Positions 35,141 through 45,845 of a stretch of DNA of 64,000 bases are shown here, piece by piece. Both the position numbers and the translations under genes were made by a program. Origin of the DNA: Stutzerimonas stutzeri (GTDB taxonomy: Bacteria > Pseudomonadota > Gammaproteobacteria > Pseudomonadales > Pseudomonadaceae). The DNA lies in contig CP077641.1 of NCBI GenBank assembly GCA_019056435.1, forward strand, positions 248,001-312,000, given 5' to 3'. Position 1 is the stretch's first letter; each line of letters begins with the position of its first letter. Under the pieces are notes generated by a model, which did not search any database, had not been told where the DNA came from, and worked only from the letters and a program-made list of their open reading frames with translations.

Positions 35141-36289
35141 TTAACGGCGCTTGGCCATGGCAGCGATGAAGCGGTCAAACAACGGCGCGACATCGTGTGG
35201 GCCGGGGCTGGCCTCGGGATGGCCCTGGAAGCTGAAAGCGGCCTTGTCGGTGCGTTCGATGCCTTGCAGCGTGCCGTCGAACAGCGACTTGTGCGTCGCG
35301 CGAACATTGCTTGGCAGGCTGGACTCTTCCACCGCGAAACCATGGTTCTGGCTGGTGATCATCACCACGCCGGTATCAAGGTCCTGAACCGGGTGATTGG
35401 CGCCGTGATGGCCGTTGGGCATCTTCACGGTCTTGGCACCGGACGCCAGCGCCAGCAATTGATGGCCGAGGCAGATGCCGAATACGGGGATATCGGTTTC
35501 GAGCACTTCCTGGATTGCCTTGATCGCGTAATCGCACGGCTCGGGGTCGCCCGGGCCGTTGGCCAGGAAGATGCCGTCCGGATTCAGTGCAAGGGCTTCG
35601 CTGGCAGCTGTCTGCGCCGGCAATACAGTCACGCGGCAACCGCGCGCGACCAGCATCCTCAGGATGTTGTATTTGACGCCGTAATCGAAGGCAACGACAT
35701 GATAAGGCAGTTCGCTGGCCGGAATGTCCGCATGACCATCGTCCTTCAGGCACCAGACGCTGGAACGCCACTCGTAGCGCTCCTTGACGCTCACTTCCTT
35801 GGCCAGATCCATGCCCTTGAGGCCCGGAAAGCTGCGCGCCAATTCGAGTGCCTTTTCCTCGGTCGCATCGTGGCCGGCCAGGATGCAGCCGTCCTGTGCG
35901 CCTTTCTCGCGCAGGATGCGGGTCAAGCGGCGGGTATCGATACCGGCGATGGCGACGGTTCCGTTGGCCTTGAGGTAATCAGGCAGCGACTGCTTGTCGC
36001 GCCAGTTGCTGGCGATCAGCGGCAGGTCGCGAATGACCAGCCCAGCCGCCCAGACCTTCCAGGACTCGGCATCTTCCGGTGTGGTCCCGGTGTTCCCGAC
36101 GTGCGGGTAGGTCAAGGTAACGATCTGCTTGGCATAGGAAGGGTCGGTGAGGATTTCCTGATAGCCGGTCATGGCGGTATTGAACACCACCTCGCCGATG
36201 GTATGCCCATCGGCGCCGATGGATTCGCCGCGAAAAATGCTGCCATCGGCAAGAGCCAAAATGGCTGGCGTAAGGGCTGGCTTAGTCAA
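35141..36289 (-). CDS. carA: Carbamoyl phosphate synthase small (glutaminase) subunit
   Basis: Glutamine amidotransferase that feeds ammonia to CarB. 382 residues; N-terminal small-subunit domain ([27 protein letters not shown]) then a class I amidotransferase with nucleophile Cys in [14 protein letters not shown] and [10 protein letters not shown]. The best start is TTG at 36289, five bases after a strong GGAGG. A stop codon of a possible 32-codon leader frame overlaps this start, and a terminator-like hairpin lies upstream, so translation-linked attenuation is plausible. Confidence 0.97.
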   Translation of the reverse strand: MTKPALTPAILALADGSIFRGESIGADGHTIGEVVFNTAMTGYQEILTDPSYAKQIVTLTYPHVGNTGTTPEDAESWKVWAAGLVIRDLPLIASNWRDKQSLPDYLKANGTVAIAGIDTRRLTRILREKGAQDGCILAGHDATEEKALELARSFPGLKGMDLAKEVSVKERYEWRSSVWCLKDDGHADIPASELPYHVVAFDYGVKYNILRMLVARGCRVTVLPAQTAASEALALNPDGIFLANGPGDPEPCDYAIKAIQEVLETDIPVFGICLGHQLLALASGAKTVKMPNGHHGANHPVQDLDTGVVMITSQNHGFAVEESSLPSNVRATHKSLFDGTLQGIERTDKAAFSFQGHPEASPGPHDVAPLFDRFIAAMAKRR

Positions 36290-36331
36290 GAGACCTCCCG
36301 AAGATCAAGGCTGAAGCAGGCGCAGATTGTA

Positions 36332-36369
36332 AAAAAGCGGGATGACGTGTGAAGGTCATCCCGCTTTTT
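36332..36369 (-). terminator. Terminator/attenuator hairpin between dapB and carA
   Basis: Perfect 15-bp stem AAAAAGCGGGATGAC / GTCATCCCGCTTTTT with an 8-base loop and T tract. It may simply end dapB, or act as an attenuator in the carAB leader. A 32-codon frame on the minus strand (36380 to 36282) spans the hairpin and ends over the carA start. Confidence 0.85.
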
Positions 36370-36391
36370 GTTTGAGTCATTCTGCGCAACT

Positions 36392-36409
36392 TTTAGTGGA
36401 CACACTAAA
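36392..36409. promoter_or_regulatory. Inverted repeat in the dapB-carA spacer
   Basis: Perfect 7-bp arms TTTAGTG and CACTAAA around GACA. It lies upstream of the carA hairpin where a carAB promoter would be expected, so it may be an operator. No binding protein can be named. Confidence 0.4.
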
Positions 36410-36468
36410 GCGGGAAGCTTACAGAAAATGCCGTTTCAGGTCCAGACGAAATCCGCCGGACGACCCGT

Positions 36469-37278
<810 letters not shown>

Positions 37279-37282
37279 TCAA

Positions 37283-37355
37283 AGCTCCAAGCTGGAAGGC
37301 TGAAGCTGGAAGCAGGCCTGGCGCACCTCAGGCTTCAGACTTCCAGCTTCCGCTC
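37283..37355. repeat. Imperfect inverted repeat between dnaJ and dapB
   Basis: Arms 37283-37310 and 37328-37355 pair around a short loop; the core AAGCTGGAAG and CTGAAG is shared with the element at 17625-17699. The right arm reaches the repaired dnaJ stop. Likely a dispersed intergenic element. Confidence 0.6.
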
Positions 37356-38479
37356 AAACATCACCGAAAAAGCGCTTCATGCCTTCAAACCAGCCGCTGG
37401 CCTTGGGCGAGTGGGAGGTGTCGCCCTGCAAGGTGCCACGAAATTCCTCGAGCATCTCGCGCTGGCGCTTGCTGAGGTTGACTGGCGTCTCCACCGCGAC
37501 CCGGCAGAGCAGATCGCCGGCAGCGCCGCCGCGAACCGGTGCAACCCCTTTCCACGCAAGCGGAACTGCTTGCCGGTCTGAGTGCCTTCCGGGATCTTCA
37601 GCTTGACGCGACCGTCAAGAGTCGGCACCTCGAGCTCACCACCCAATGCGGCATCGGCGAAACTGATCGGCACCTCGCAATACAGATGCTTGCCATCGCG
37701 CTGGAAGATCGGGTGCTCGCGCACGTTGACCACGACATACAGATCCCCGGCCGGCCCACCCTGCGCGCCCGCCTCGCCCTCGCCGGTCAGGCGAATGCGG
37801 TCACCGGTATCGACACCCGGCGGCACCTTGACGGACAGGGTCTTCTGCTCTTCGACGCGCCCCTGACCATGGCAGCTGCCACAGGGATCGGAGATCATCT
37901 TGCCGCTGCCATGACAGCGGGGACAGGTTTGCTGAACGGAGAAAAAGCCCTGCTGCATGCGCACCTGACCGATACCGCCACAGGTGGTACAGGTCACCGG
38001 GCTGGTGCCCTTCTTCGCACCGGACCCGTCGCAAGTCTTGCATTCGACCAGCGTCGGCACGCGGATGGTTACCGTCGTACCGCGCACGGCCTCTTCAAGA
38101 TCCAGCTCCAGGGTGTAGCGCAGGTCGCTGCCACGCTGGGCGCCGCCACGCGAGCTGCCACGTCCGCCGGCAAAGAAATCGCTGAAGACGTCGCCGAAGA
38201 TGTCCGAGAAGTTCGCACCACCATAGGCAGCCCCGCGCCGGCCCCCATCTGCGGATCGACACCGGCATGGCCGTACTGGTCGTAAGCCTGGCGTTTGCTC
38301 GCGTCGGACAGCACCTCGTAGGCCTCGTTGGCTTCCTTGAACGCTTCTTCGGAGGCTTTGTCTCCGGGATTACGGTCCGGATGGTGCTTCATCGCGAGGC
38401 GACGATAAGCCTTCTTAAGCTCCGCCTCGCTGGCGCCGCGCTCGACGCCCAGCACTTCGTAATAATCACGTTTGGGCAT
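37354..38479 (-). CDS. dnaJ: Chaperone protein DnaJ (two apparent frameshifts)
   Basis: Hsp40 co-chaperone that delivers substrates to DnaK and stimulates its ATPase. J domain with HPD in [11 protein letters not shown]; four zinc repeats ([32 protein letters not shown]); substrate-binding C-terminal domain. Two breaks: the C run at 38231-38234 needs one more base, restoring a Gly/Phe-rich linker ([20 protein letters not shown]), and the run at 37545-37548 needs one more, restoring [19 protein letters not shown] to the end ...GMKRFFGDV. Repaired length 375 residues, normal. Downstream of dnaK by 164 bases. Confidence 0.95.
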
Positions 38480-38643
38480 AGATATCCTGAACCTTCAATT
38501 CGTACCCTCCAGACACGCCGACGCGGGAGCAAGCCCCCGCGCGGCGATCAGACCTGCCTCGATACGCGAGACAGGCTGGAGCGAAAGGCGGGGCCATCGA
38601 GGACCACCGCCGTACCCCCAATGCGGGGGACACAAGCCGCAGC

Positions 38644-40557
38644 TTACTTGTTGTCCTTGACCTCTTCGAATTCGGCGTCGACCACGTCGTCACCGGCCTT
38701 TCCGCTGGCGCCGGCCTGCTCGCCATCGGCTGCCTGGGCCTGCTCGGCGTACATCTTCTGCGCCAACGGCGTGGAAGCCTGGGACACCGCAGCGATCTTG
38801 GCTTCGATCTCGGCCTTGTCGTCGCCCTTGATGGCTACCTCCAGCTCGTCGATCGCCTTCTCGATGATGGCCTTGTCGTCTTCGGACGCCTTGTCGCCGG
38901 CTTCGGTCAGCATCTTGCGGGTCGCATGCACCAGCTGATCACCCTGGTTGCGCGCGGTGACCAGCTCTTCGAACTTGCGGTCTTCCTCGGCGTTGGCCTC
39001 GGCGTCACGCACCATCTGTTCGATTTCCTCCTCCGACAAGCCGGAGTTGGCCTTGATCACGATGGACTGATGCTTGCCGGTCGCCTTGTCCTTCGCCGAC
39101 ACATGCAGAATGCCGTTGGCGTCGATATCGAAGGTCACCTCGATCTGCGGTACGCCGCGCGGGGCCGGCGGAATCTCGGCCAGGTCGAAACGACCAAGCG
39201 ACTTGTTCTGCGCCGCCTGCTTGCGCTCGCCCTGCAGCACGTGAATGGTGACGGCGCTCTGGTTGTCATCAGCGGTCGAGAACACCTGCGACTTCTTGGT
39301 CGGGATGGTGGTGTTCTTTTCGATCAGCGGCGTCATCACGCCACCCATGGTTTCGATACCCAGCGTCAGCGGGGAAACGTCGAGCAGCAGCACGTCCTTG
39401 ACGTCGCCAGCCAGAACGGCGCCCTGAATCGCGGCACCCATGGCAACGGCCTCGTCCGGGTTGACGTCCTTGCGCGCTTCCTTGCCGAAGAATTCGGCGA
39501 CCTTCTGCTGCACCAGCGGCATGCGGGTCTGACCACCGACCAGGATCACGTCATCGATCTTGGCCGCATCGATACCGGCATCCTTCATCGCGAGACGGCA
39601 AGGCTCGATGGTGCGCTGCACCAGATCCTCGACCAGCGCTTCGAGCTTGGCACGAGAAATCTTCACGTTCAGGTGCTTCGGACCTGTCGAGTCGGCTGTG
39701 ATGTACGGCAGGTTGACATCGGTCTGCTGGCTGGAGGACAGCTCGATCTTCGCCTTCTCGGCGGCTTCCTTCAGGCGCTGCATGGCCAGCGGATCGCCCT
39801 TGAGGTTCATGCCGGTTTCTTTCTTGAACTCATCGACGAGGTAGTCGATCAGTCGGATGTCGAAGTCCTCACCACCGAGGAAGGTGTCGCCGTTGGTAGC
39901 CAGCACCTCGAACTGATGCTCGCCGTCGACTTCGGCGATCTCGATGACCGAGACATCGAAGGTACCGCCACCCAGGTCGTAGACGATCACGGTGTGGTCG
40001 CCCTTGGCCTTGTCCATACCGTAGGCCAGCGCAGCCGCGGTCGGCTCGTTGATGATGCGCTTGACTTCAAGACCGGCAATGCGACCGGCATCCTTGGTGG
40101 CCTGACGTTGGCTGTCGTTGAAATAGGCCGGAACGGTGATCACCGCTTCGGTGACCGGCTCGCCCAGGTAGTCCTCGGCGGTCTTCTTCATTTTCTTCAG
40201 CACTTCGGCGCTGATCTGCGGCGGTGCCATCTTCTGGCCTTTCACTTCCACCCAGGCGTCGCCGTTATCGGCCTTGACGATGCTGTAGGGCACCATCTTG
40301 ATGTCTTTCTGGACGACATCTTCCTCGAAGCGACGACCGATCAGGCGCTTGACCGCATAAAGCGTGTTCTGCGGGTTGGTCACGGCTTGACGTTTGGCCG
40401 ACTGGCCGACCAGGGTTTCGCCGTCGCTGGAATACGCGATGATCGAAGGCGTGGTACGGCCGCCCTCGGCATTCTCGATGACCTTGGCCTTGCCGTTCTC
40501 CAGGATGGAGACACAGGAGTTTGTCGTTCCCAGGTCGATACCAATGATCTTGCCCAT
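38644..40557 (-). CDS. dnaK: Chaperone protein DnaK (Hsp70)
   Basis: Central heat-shock chaperone. 637 residues from [14 protein letters not shown]; the longer frame adds an unrelated leader. ATPase domain with [12 protein letters not shown] and [14 protein letters not shown], linker [14 protein letters not shown], substrate domain, helical lid, and C-terminal EEVKDNK. Preceded by a sigma-32-type promoter overlapping the end of grpE. Confidence 0.99.
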   Translation of the reverse strand: MGKIIGIDLGTTNSCVSILENGKAKVIENAEGGRTTPSIIAYSSDGETLVGQSAKRQAVTNPQNTLYAVKRLIGRRFEEDVVQKDIKMVPYSIVKADNGDAWVEVKGQKMAPPQISAEVLKKMKKTAEDYLGEPVTEAVITVPAYFNDSQRQATKDAGRIAGLEVKRIINEPTAAALAYGMDKAKGDHTVIVYDLGGGTFDVSVIEIAEVDGEHQFEVLATNGDTFLGGEDFDIRLIDYLVDEFKKETGMNLKGDPLAMQRLKEAAEKAKIELSSSQQTDVNLPYITADSTGPKHLNVKISRAKLEALVEDLVQRTIEPCRLAMKDAGIDAAKIDDVILVGGQTRMPLVQQKVAEFFGKEARKDVNPDEAVAMGAAIQGAVLAGDVKDVLLLDVSPLTLGIETMGGVMTPLIEKNTTIPTKKSQVFSTADDNQSAVTIHVLQGERKQAAQNKSLGRFDLAEIPPAPRGVPQIEVTFDIDANGILHVSAKDKATGKHQSIVIKANSGLSEEEIEQMVRDAEANAEEDRKFEELVTARNQGDQLVHATRKMLTEAGDKASEDDKAIIEKAIDELEVAIKGDDKAEIEAKIAAVSQASTPLAQKMYAEQAQAADGEQAGASGKAGDDVVDAEFEEVKDNK

Positions 40558-40631
40558 ATGCTTCTCTCCGAACTTTTGATTGGTCCGCGCCTGTTTACCG
40601 GCTGCGGGTAACACAAAAACGCTTGGCTACC

Positions 40632-40659
40632 AGATGGGGGTCGGCAGCCGAAATTCAAG
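40632..40659 (-). promoter_or_regulatory. Sigma-32 heat-shock promoter before dnaK
   Basis: On the minus strand CTTGAAT (-35), 13-base spacer, CCCCATCT (-10): nearly the CTTGAAA-N13-CCCCATNT consensus. It overlaps the grpE stop codon and would drive dnaK about 75 bases downstream. Confidence 0.75.
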
Positions 40660-41224
40660 CCTTCTCGTCAATCGAAGGCGGGGTTTCCGCCGGTGCCTTG
40701 CTGACCACGACCATGGCCGGGCGCAGCAGACGGCCGTTGAGCAGGTAACCCTTCTGGAACACCTTGAGCACACTCCCCGGCTCGGCATGGGTGCTTTCCT
40801 CCATCGCCATAGCCTGGTGGTGCTCAGGGTTGAACGGCTCCCCCTGCGGATCCAGCGGCACCAGGTGGTGGCGCGCCAGCGTATCGATCAGCAGTTTCAG
40901 GGTCAGCTCGACACCTTCGCGCATCGGCTTGACCGCATCGTCATCAGGATTCGAGAGTTCGAGGCCGCGCTCGAGGCTGTCGGCAACCGCCAGCAGGTCG
41001 CCTGCGAATTTTTCCAGCGCGAACTTGTGGGCTTTCTCGATATCCTGCTCGGCACGGCGGCGGATGTTCTGCAGCTCGGCCGCGACCCGCAGGGACTGGT
41101 CCTGTGCAGCTGCCAACTGCTCCTCGAGCGATTGCACGCGCGCAGCCAGATCATCAGCCACTTCGGCTTGCTCTTGCTCGTTCTCTTCCAGGGTCTGGTT
41201 GTCCAGGTTCTGCTCGTCGGCCAT
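40655..41224 (-). CDS. grpE: Nucleotide exchange factor GrpE
   Basis: Releases ADP from DnaK. 189 residues: long N-terminal acidic coiled coil ([36 protein letters not shown]) and C-terminal beta domain ([45 protein letters not shown]). First gene of the grpE-dnaK-dnaJ heat-shock cluster. Confidence 0.98.
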   Translation of the reverse strand: MADEQNLDNQTLEENEQEQAEVADDLAARVQSLEEQLAAAQDQSLRVAAELQNIRRRAEQDIEKAHKFALEKFAGDLLAVADSLERGLELSNPDDDAVKPMREGVELTLKLLIDTLARHHLVPLDPQGEPFNPEHHQAMAMEESTHAEPGSVLKVFQKGYLLNGRLLRPAMVVVSKAPAETPPSIDEKA

Positions 41225-41277
41225 GCGGTCCTCCTCATCGAGACGTCAGCGGGCGGTCGACCCGCGCTTGTGCGCCT

Positions 41278-41305
41278 ATATGGGGGCTAAGACGCTGGCT
41301 TCAAG
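41278..41305 (-). promoter_or_regulatory. Sigma-32 heat-shock promoter before grpE
   Basis: On the minus strand CTTGAAG, 13 bases, CCCCATAT: a near-consensus sigma-32 promoter, 54 bases before the grpE start codon. Same spacing as the dnaK promoter. Confidence 0.85.
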
Positions 41306-41462
41306 GGCGGGCTGAGAGATTGGGAGGGCAACGCAACGTCGCGGCTTTCTACCGGCGGTGCGACCTGCATCTTTTATTTACATGCCGTCGGTAGCTAGCA
41401 GCTTGTAGCCGCCACGAAAACCACTGTATAAATAGCCAGCCACGACACCACGGGAGCCCGTC

Positions 41463-43137
41463 ATGCTGGTTCATCTGTCCGTCCACAATTACGCCATCGT
41501 CGAACACCTGGACCTCGAGCTGAAACGCGGAATGAGCGTGATCAGCGGCGAGACCGGCGCCGGCAAGTCGATCATGCTGGACGCGCTGGGCCTCACGCTG
41601 GGTGACCGTGCCGACAGCAGCATCGTACGCATCGGTGCCGACAAGGCCGATATTCTTGCCAGCTTCGACCTGGATGACATCCCCGACGCCCGCGCCTGGC
41701 TGGCCGAGCGCGACCTCGACAACGACGGCCCCTGCATCCTGCGACGCGTCATCACAGCTGAAGGGCGCTCGCGCGGATACATCAACGGTACCCCGTGCCC
41801 GCAAGGTGACCTCAAGGCGCTGGGCGAGCTGCTCATCGATATCCACAGCCAGCATGAGCATCAGTCCCTGCTCAAGCTCGACACCCATCGGCGCCTGCTC
41901 GACGAGTACAGCGGCAGCCAGGAGCTGGCTCGCCAGGTGCAGCTTGCCGCACAACGCTGGCGGCAGACACGACAGACTCTGGAGCGCCTGAGCGACAGCA
42001 GCGATGAACAGCGTGCGCGGCACCAGCTGCTCAGCTATCAGCTCGAGGAACTGGAAACCCTCGCACTAGGCGAAGATGAACTCGAGCAGCTCGAGCAAGA
42101 GCACAAGAACCTGGCCAACGCCGAGCATCTGCTTGGCGCCTGCCGGCAGGTGCTGGACCTGTGCAGTGAAAGCGACGCGGGGAATGTACTTTCGGCGCTG
42201 ACCGCCAGCCTCAACCGCCTGACGGCGTTCCAGAACCAGCCCGGCGCACTGGGGGGAAGCGGTCAACCTGTTGTCCAGCGCTCAAATACAGGTCGAGGAG
42301 GCGGTTGGCGAACTGAACCGCTTCCTCGACCATTTCGATTCTGACCCGCAGCGACAGCAGTGGCTCGAAGAGCGCCTCGACAGCATCTACACCCTGGCGC
42401 GCAAGCATCGGGTACAACCCGCCGACCTACCGGCGCTACAGCAACGCCTGCTGGAAGAGCTGGAAAGTCTCAACGCCGACGATGACGCACTGGAACAACT
42501 CACCGAGGAACTGACGGCCTATGCCCGACATTACCGCGAGAAAGCGGAGGCACTTAGCCTGGTCCGTCAGGAGGCTGCCGAAACACTGGGGCGTGCCGTC
42601 GAAAGCGAAATTCAGCGTTTGGGCATGCCCGGCGGTCGCTTCAGCGTGACCCTCAAGCCGACAGCCGAGGGTGACCCCGTCCCGCATGGCCTCGAGCAGG
42701 TCGAATTCCTGGTCAGCGCCAACCCCGGCCAACCGCTGCGCCCCCTGGCGAAGGTCGCCTCGGGCGGCGAACTGTCTCGCATCAGCCTGGCGATTCAGGT
42801 CATCACAGCCCAGACATCCCGCATCCCGACCCTGGTATTCGACGAGGTAGATGTAGGTATCGGTGGCCCCACGGCCGAAGTGGTCGGGCAATTGCTGCGC
42901 CGCCTAGGCGAGCGCGGCCAGGTACTGACCGTGACCCATCTGCCCCAAGTCGCCGCCCAGGGGCACCACCACCTGTTCGTCCATAAGGCGCGCGGGCAGG
43001 ATGAAACCCATACCGCGGTGGCCGCACTGGACGGCAGCGAACGCGTGGAAGAGATTGCTCGCATGCTGGGCGGGGTCGATCTCACGGAACAGGCCATGGC
43101 GCATGCACGGCAGATGATCGCCTCCGCCCAGGCGTGA
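41463..43137 (+). CDS. recN: DNA repair protein RecN (apparent frameshift)
   Basis: SMC-like ATPase for double-strand break repair. Walker A GETGAGKS at residues 29-36, coiled-coil arms, and the C-terminal ABC half with ASGGELSRISLAIQVI, LVFDEVDVGIGG and VTHLPQVAAQGHHH. A run of six G at 42251-42256 should be five: restored, ...NQPGALGEAVNLLSSAQIQVEEAVGELNRF is continuous and the protein is 557 residues, normal. Divergent from grpE and convergent with fur. Confidence 0.95.
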
Positions 43138-43224
43138 AATCAAAGGCCGCCGCCCCTATCGACACAGGGACGATCACCGTAGAGACGCCTAAAAGCTAGG
43201 CGTCAGCGGCACTGCGACATTGGA

Positions 43225-43257
43225 AAAAAGAAACCCCGCACGTGGCGGGGTTTCTTC
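43225..43257. terminator. Bidirectional terminator between recN and fur
   Basis: Perfect 10-bp stem GAAACCCCGC / GCGGGGTTTC between convergent genes, with A-rich and T-rich flanks usable in both directions. Confidence 0.88.
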
Positions 43258-43310
43258 ATATACAGGTACAGGCGGCACTCGGAAAGCACGCACTTTGACC
43301 GGTCAGCCGA

Positions 43311-43718
43311 TCAGCCTTCCTTCTTACGGACGTAGAGGACCAGATTGTGGTCGACCAGCTCGTAGCCGTGCCGTTTGACGATATCCTTCTGCAGCTTCTC
43401 GATTTCCGAGTCGAAGAACTCGATGACGTCACCCGTATCGACGCACACCATATGGTCGTGGTGACCGCTGTCGGCCAGCTCGAACACGGCGTGACCACCA
43501 TCGAAGTTATGCCGAACCACCAGCCCGGCCGCTTCGAACTGGGTCAGCACCCGGTAGACGGTCGCCAAGCCAACGTCTTCGCCAGCCTCCATGAGCGCCT
43601 TGTAAACGTCTTCGGCACTCATATGGCGCCGATCGGCGGTATCCAGCATCTGCAGGATCTTGACCCGTGGCAGGGTTACCTTGAGCCCAGCTTTGCGTAG
43701 TTCGCTATTTTCAACCAT
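43311..43718 (-). CDS. fur: Ferric uptake regulator
   Basis: Iron-responsive repressor. 135 residues: winged helix with TLPRVKILQMLD and LATVYRVLTQFEAAGLV, then the metal-binding part with FELADSGHHDHMVCVDTGDVIEF. Only one cysteine is present, so it lacks the CxxC structural zinc motif of E. coli Fur, as is typical for Pseudomonas. Divergent from bamE. It probably controls the ftr operon at 61.8 kb. Confidence 0.98.
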   Translation of the reverse strand: MVENSELRKAGLKVTLPRVKILQMLDTADRRHMSAEDVYKALMEAGEDVGLATVYRVLTQFEAAGLVVRHNFDGGHAVFELADSGHHDHMVCVDTGDVIEFFDSEIEKLQKDIVKRHGYELVDHNLVLYVRKKEG

Positions 43719-43812
43719 GGTTGGCTTTCTCGCTGCTGCTGTTTCGCAGCCTCCTTCAATGCGGGTATGATCCGGGTCTTTGCCCAGCCAAGATAGTGGA
43801 AGTCACCTACCG

Positions 43813-44331
43813 ATGCAAAACACCAAGCTCTTGCTGTCCAGTCTCACCCTGGTGGGCCTGTTCGCACTCGCCGGTTGTTCATTCCCCGGGGTTTACAAGG
43901 TCGACATTCAACAGGGCAATGTCGTGACGCAAGACATGATAGACCAGTTGCGCCCGGGAATGACCCGCTCTCAAGTACGGTTTATCATGGGCAACCCGCT
44001 GATCACCGACACGTTCCATGCCAATCGCTGGGATTATCTCTACAGCATCAAGCCGGGCGGAAGCCAACGCCAGCAAGAGCGCATCAGCCTGGTGTTCAAC
44101 AGCAATGACCAGCTTGCCGGCCTGGCAGGCGACTTCAAGCCCGGCGTCAGCCGCGACGAAGCCATTCTCGGTACGCAGCCACCTGCAGGTGAAGTATCCG
44201 CGCCTCGGCAACCGGCCCCCTCATCCGAGCAACCCGCCGAGCCAGGCTCACTGCTCGACGAGATCCAGCGCGACGTCGATGCTGCCGAACCAGTCCCGGT
44301 CCCGACCCCGGAACGCATCGAGACCGACTGA
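43813..44331 (+). CDS. bamE: Outer membrane assembly lipoprotein BamE (OmlA/SmpA)
   Basis: Lipoprotein of the BAM complex that inserts outer-membrane proteins. 172 residues from MQNTKLLL; signal peptide with lipobox LAGC (Cys22). SmpA/OmlA domain: [40 protein letters not shown], then a proline-rich acidic tail longer than in E. coli. Divergent from fur, a known Pseudomonas arrangement. Confidence 0.97.
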   Translation: MQNTKLLLSSLTLVGLFALAGCSFPGVYKVDIQQGNVVTQDMIDQLRPGMTRSQVRFIMGNPLITDTFHANRWDYLYSIKPGGSQRQQERISLVFNSNDQLAGLAGDFKPGVSRDEAILGTQPPAGEVSAPRQPAPSSEQPAEPGSLLDEIQRDVDAAEPVPVPTPERIETD

Positions 44332-44340
44332 TCCAACTTG

Positions 44341-44366
44341 AAAAAGCCCGGCACGCCGGGCTTTTT
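44341..44366. terminator. Bidirectional terminator between bamE and ratB
   Basis: Stem AAAAAGCCCGG / CCGGGCTTTTT around a short loop, between convergent genes. Confidence 0.9.
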
Positions 44367-44686
44367 CATTCGGAGGTATCTGCCGCCCTGTTCCTGGCTG
44401 CCTTCGCAGCGCGTTGCTTGCGGACCTCCTTGGGATCGGCGATCAAGGGTCGATAGATCTCCACCCGCTCGCCCTCCTGCACCAAACGCTCATCAGGCTT
44501 GGGAACGGCCTTGCCGAAAATCCCCAGGGGCGCATGGGCGATGTCCAGCCCAGGAAAGAACGCATCGATGCCGGACTGCAGTGCCGCCTGCCGCACGGTC
44601 GTACCCGCAGGCACCGTCAGCTGCAGCAGTTTCTGCTTGTCGGCCAGGGCATAGGCGACCTCAATGGCTATCACCGCATTATCCAT
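44366..44686 (-). CDS. RnfH/RatB family ubiquitin-like protein
   Basis: 106 residues from MDNAVIAIEVAYALADKQ, a UPF0125 (RnfH) beta-grasp protein with VPAGTTVRQAALQSGI and GERVEIYRPLIADPKEVRKQRA. Often called RatB in toxin-antitoxin notation, but the role is not established. The start overlaps the end of the ratA gene by eight bases, so the two are coupled, as in most gammaproteobacteria. A longer in-frame start lacks support. Confidence 0.92.
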   Translation of the reverse strand: MDNAVIAIEVAYALADKQKLLQLTVPAGTTVRQAALQSGIDAFFPGLDIAHAPLGIFGKAVPKPDERLVQEGERVEIYRPLIADPKEVRKQRAAKAARNRAADTSE

Positions 44687-45116
44687 ACAGCTGCTTCGCA
44701 CGATCGCAAAAAGCATCGACCAGAGTATTGGCTGCCTGGGTGAACAGCGGACCGAGCGTCGCCTTGACCAGCGGCCCGGCATAGTCGAATGTCAGGTCCA
44801 GACTGATCTTGCAGGCCTTCTCCCCCAGCGCCTTGAATTCCCAGATGCCATGAAGATGGCTGAAAGGCCCTTCCTCAAGACGCATCTCGATACGTTTGCC
44901 GGCCTGTAGTTCGTTGCGTGTAAGGAAGCGCTGACTGATACCGGCCTTAGCCACCGTCATGCTGGCATGCATTTCCGTCTCGCTACTGGAAATGACCTCG
45001 GTCGCCGAACACCAGGGCAGGAACTGGGGATAGCTGGCCACGTCATTGACCATGTCGAACAATGCCTGTGCCGGATACGGCAACAGCGCCGAGCGTTGGA
45101 TATGTGTCGTCATCAA
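44679..45116 (-). CDS. ratA: RatA/COQ10-like START-domain protein
   Basis: 145 residues, polyketide-cyclase/START fold: HIQRSALLPYPAQALFDMVNDVASYPQFLPWCSATEV at the N-terminus and LDLTFDYAGPLVKATLGPLF near the end. Relatives bind ubiquinone (Coq10) or, in E. coli RatA, were reported to block 70S assembly; which applies here is unknown. Divergent from smpB (both near tmRNA-type ribosome functions). Confidence 0.92.
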   Translation of the reverse strand: MMTTHIQRSALLPYPAQALFDMVNDVASYPQFLPWCSATEVISSSETEMHASMTVAKAGISQRFLTRNELQAGKRIEMRLEEGPFSHLHGIWEFKALGEKACKISLDLTFDYAGPLVKATLGPLFTQAANTLVDAFCDRAKQLYG

Positions 45117-45323
45117 GACCTTCTACTTCTTCAGCGGCGGACATCAAGCCGTCGTAGCCGCAAGCAAAGCTGCGGCACGGAATGGACCAGGGCAGGTGTA
45201 CAACTCGCCAGGTACTGGTTGGCCGGTCATTGTCTGGGATAAGCCCGCCCCTCTCAAGTTTCATGCCGTCGCAGGGTGCAGGTTATCGCCAGCCGCCGCG
45301 CGACTCCCTATAATGCGCAGCCT

Positions 45324-45806
45324 ATGGCCAAACAGAAGAAACAGTCCCCCGGGACCATCGCGCTTAACAAGAAGGCGCTGCACGACTACTTCATCGAACA
45401 GAAATTCGAGGCCGGCCTCGTCCTGTCCGGTTGGGAAGTGAAGAGCCTGCGCGCCGGCAAGGCACAGCTGGTCGACAGCTACATTCTGCTCAAGGACGGC
45501 GAAGCCTGGCTGATGGGCTGCCACATCACGCCGCTCACCTCGGCGAGCACCCACGTCGTCGCCGACCCCACCCGCACCCGCAAGCTGTTGTTGAACAAGC
45601 GCGAGCTGGGCAAGCTGTTCGGTGGCGTCCAGCAGAAGGGCTATGCCTGCGTTGCCCTGTCGATCTATTGGAAGAAGCACCTGATCAAGTGCGACATCGC
45701 CCTGGCGAAGGGCAAGAAGGAATTCGACAAGCGCCACACCGAAAAAGAGCGCGACTCCGATCGAGAAATTCAACGCGCCATGCGCACCAAGGGCAAGGAA
45801 GACTGA
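45324..45806 (+). CDS. smpB: SsrA-binding protein SmpB
   Basis: Binds tmRNA and carries it to stalled ribosomes. 160 residues from [10 protein letters not shown]: oligonucleotide-binding barrel ([26 protein letters not shown]), then the basic C-terminal tail ([27 protein letters not shown]). The upstream in-frame start lacks homology. Its partner ssrA lies 7.6 kb away at 53452. A small hairpin (45816-45834) after the stop may terminate it. Confidence 0.98.
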   Translation: MAKQKKQSPGTIALNKKALHDYFIEQKFEAGLVLSGWEVKSLRAGKAQLVDSYILLKDGEAWLMGCHITPLTSASTHVVADPTRTRKLLLNKRELGKLFGGVQQKGYACVALSIYWKKHLIKCDIALAKGKKEFDKRHTEKERDSDREIQRAMRTKGKED

Positions 45807-45845
45807 TTCCTTCCGGCGAGGTATCGCCTCGCCGACACTGCCGAC

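Noticed and set aside
32750..36352. A 1200-codon open frame antisense to carB and carA
   Set aside because: Shadow frame in GC-rich DNA; the opposite strand encodes complete CarB and CarA. No homology or ribosome site.
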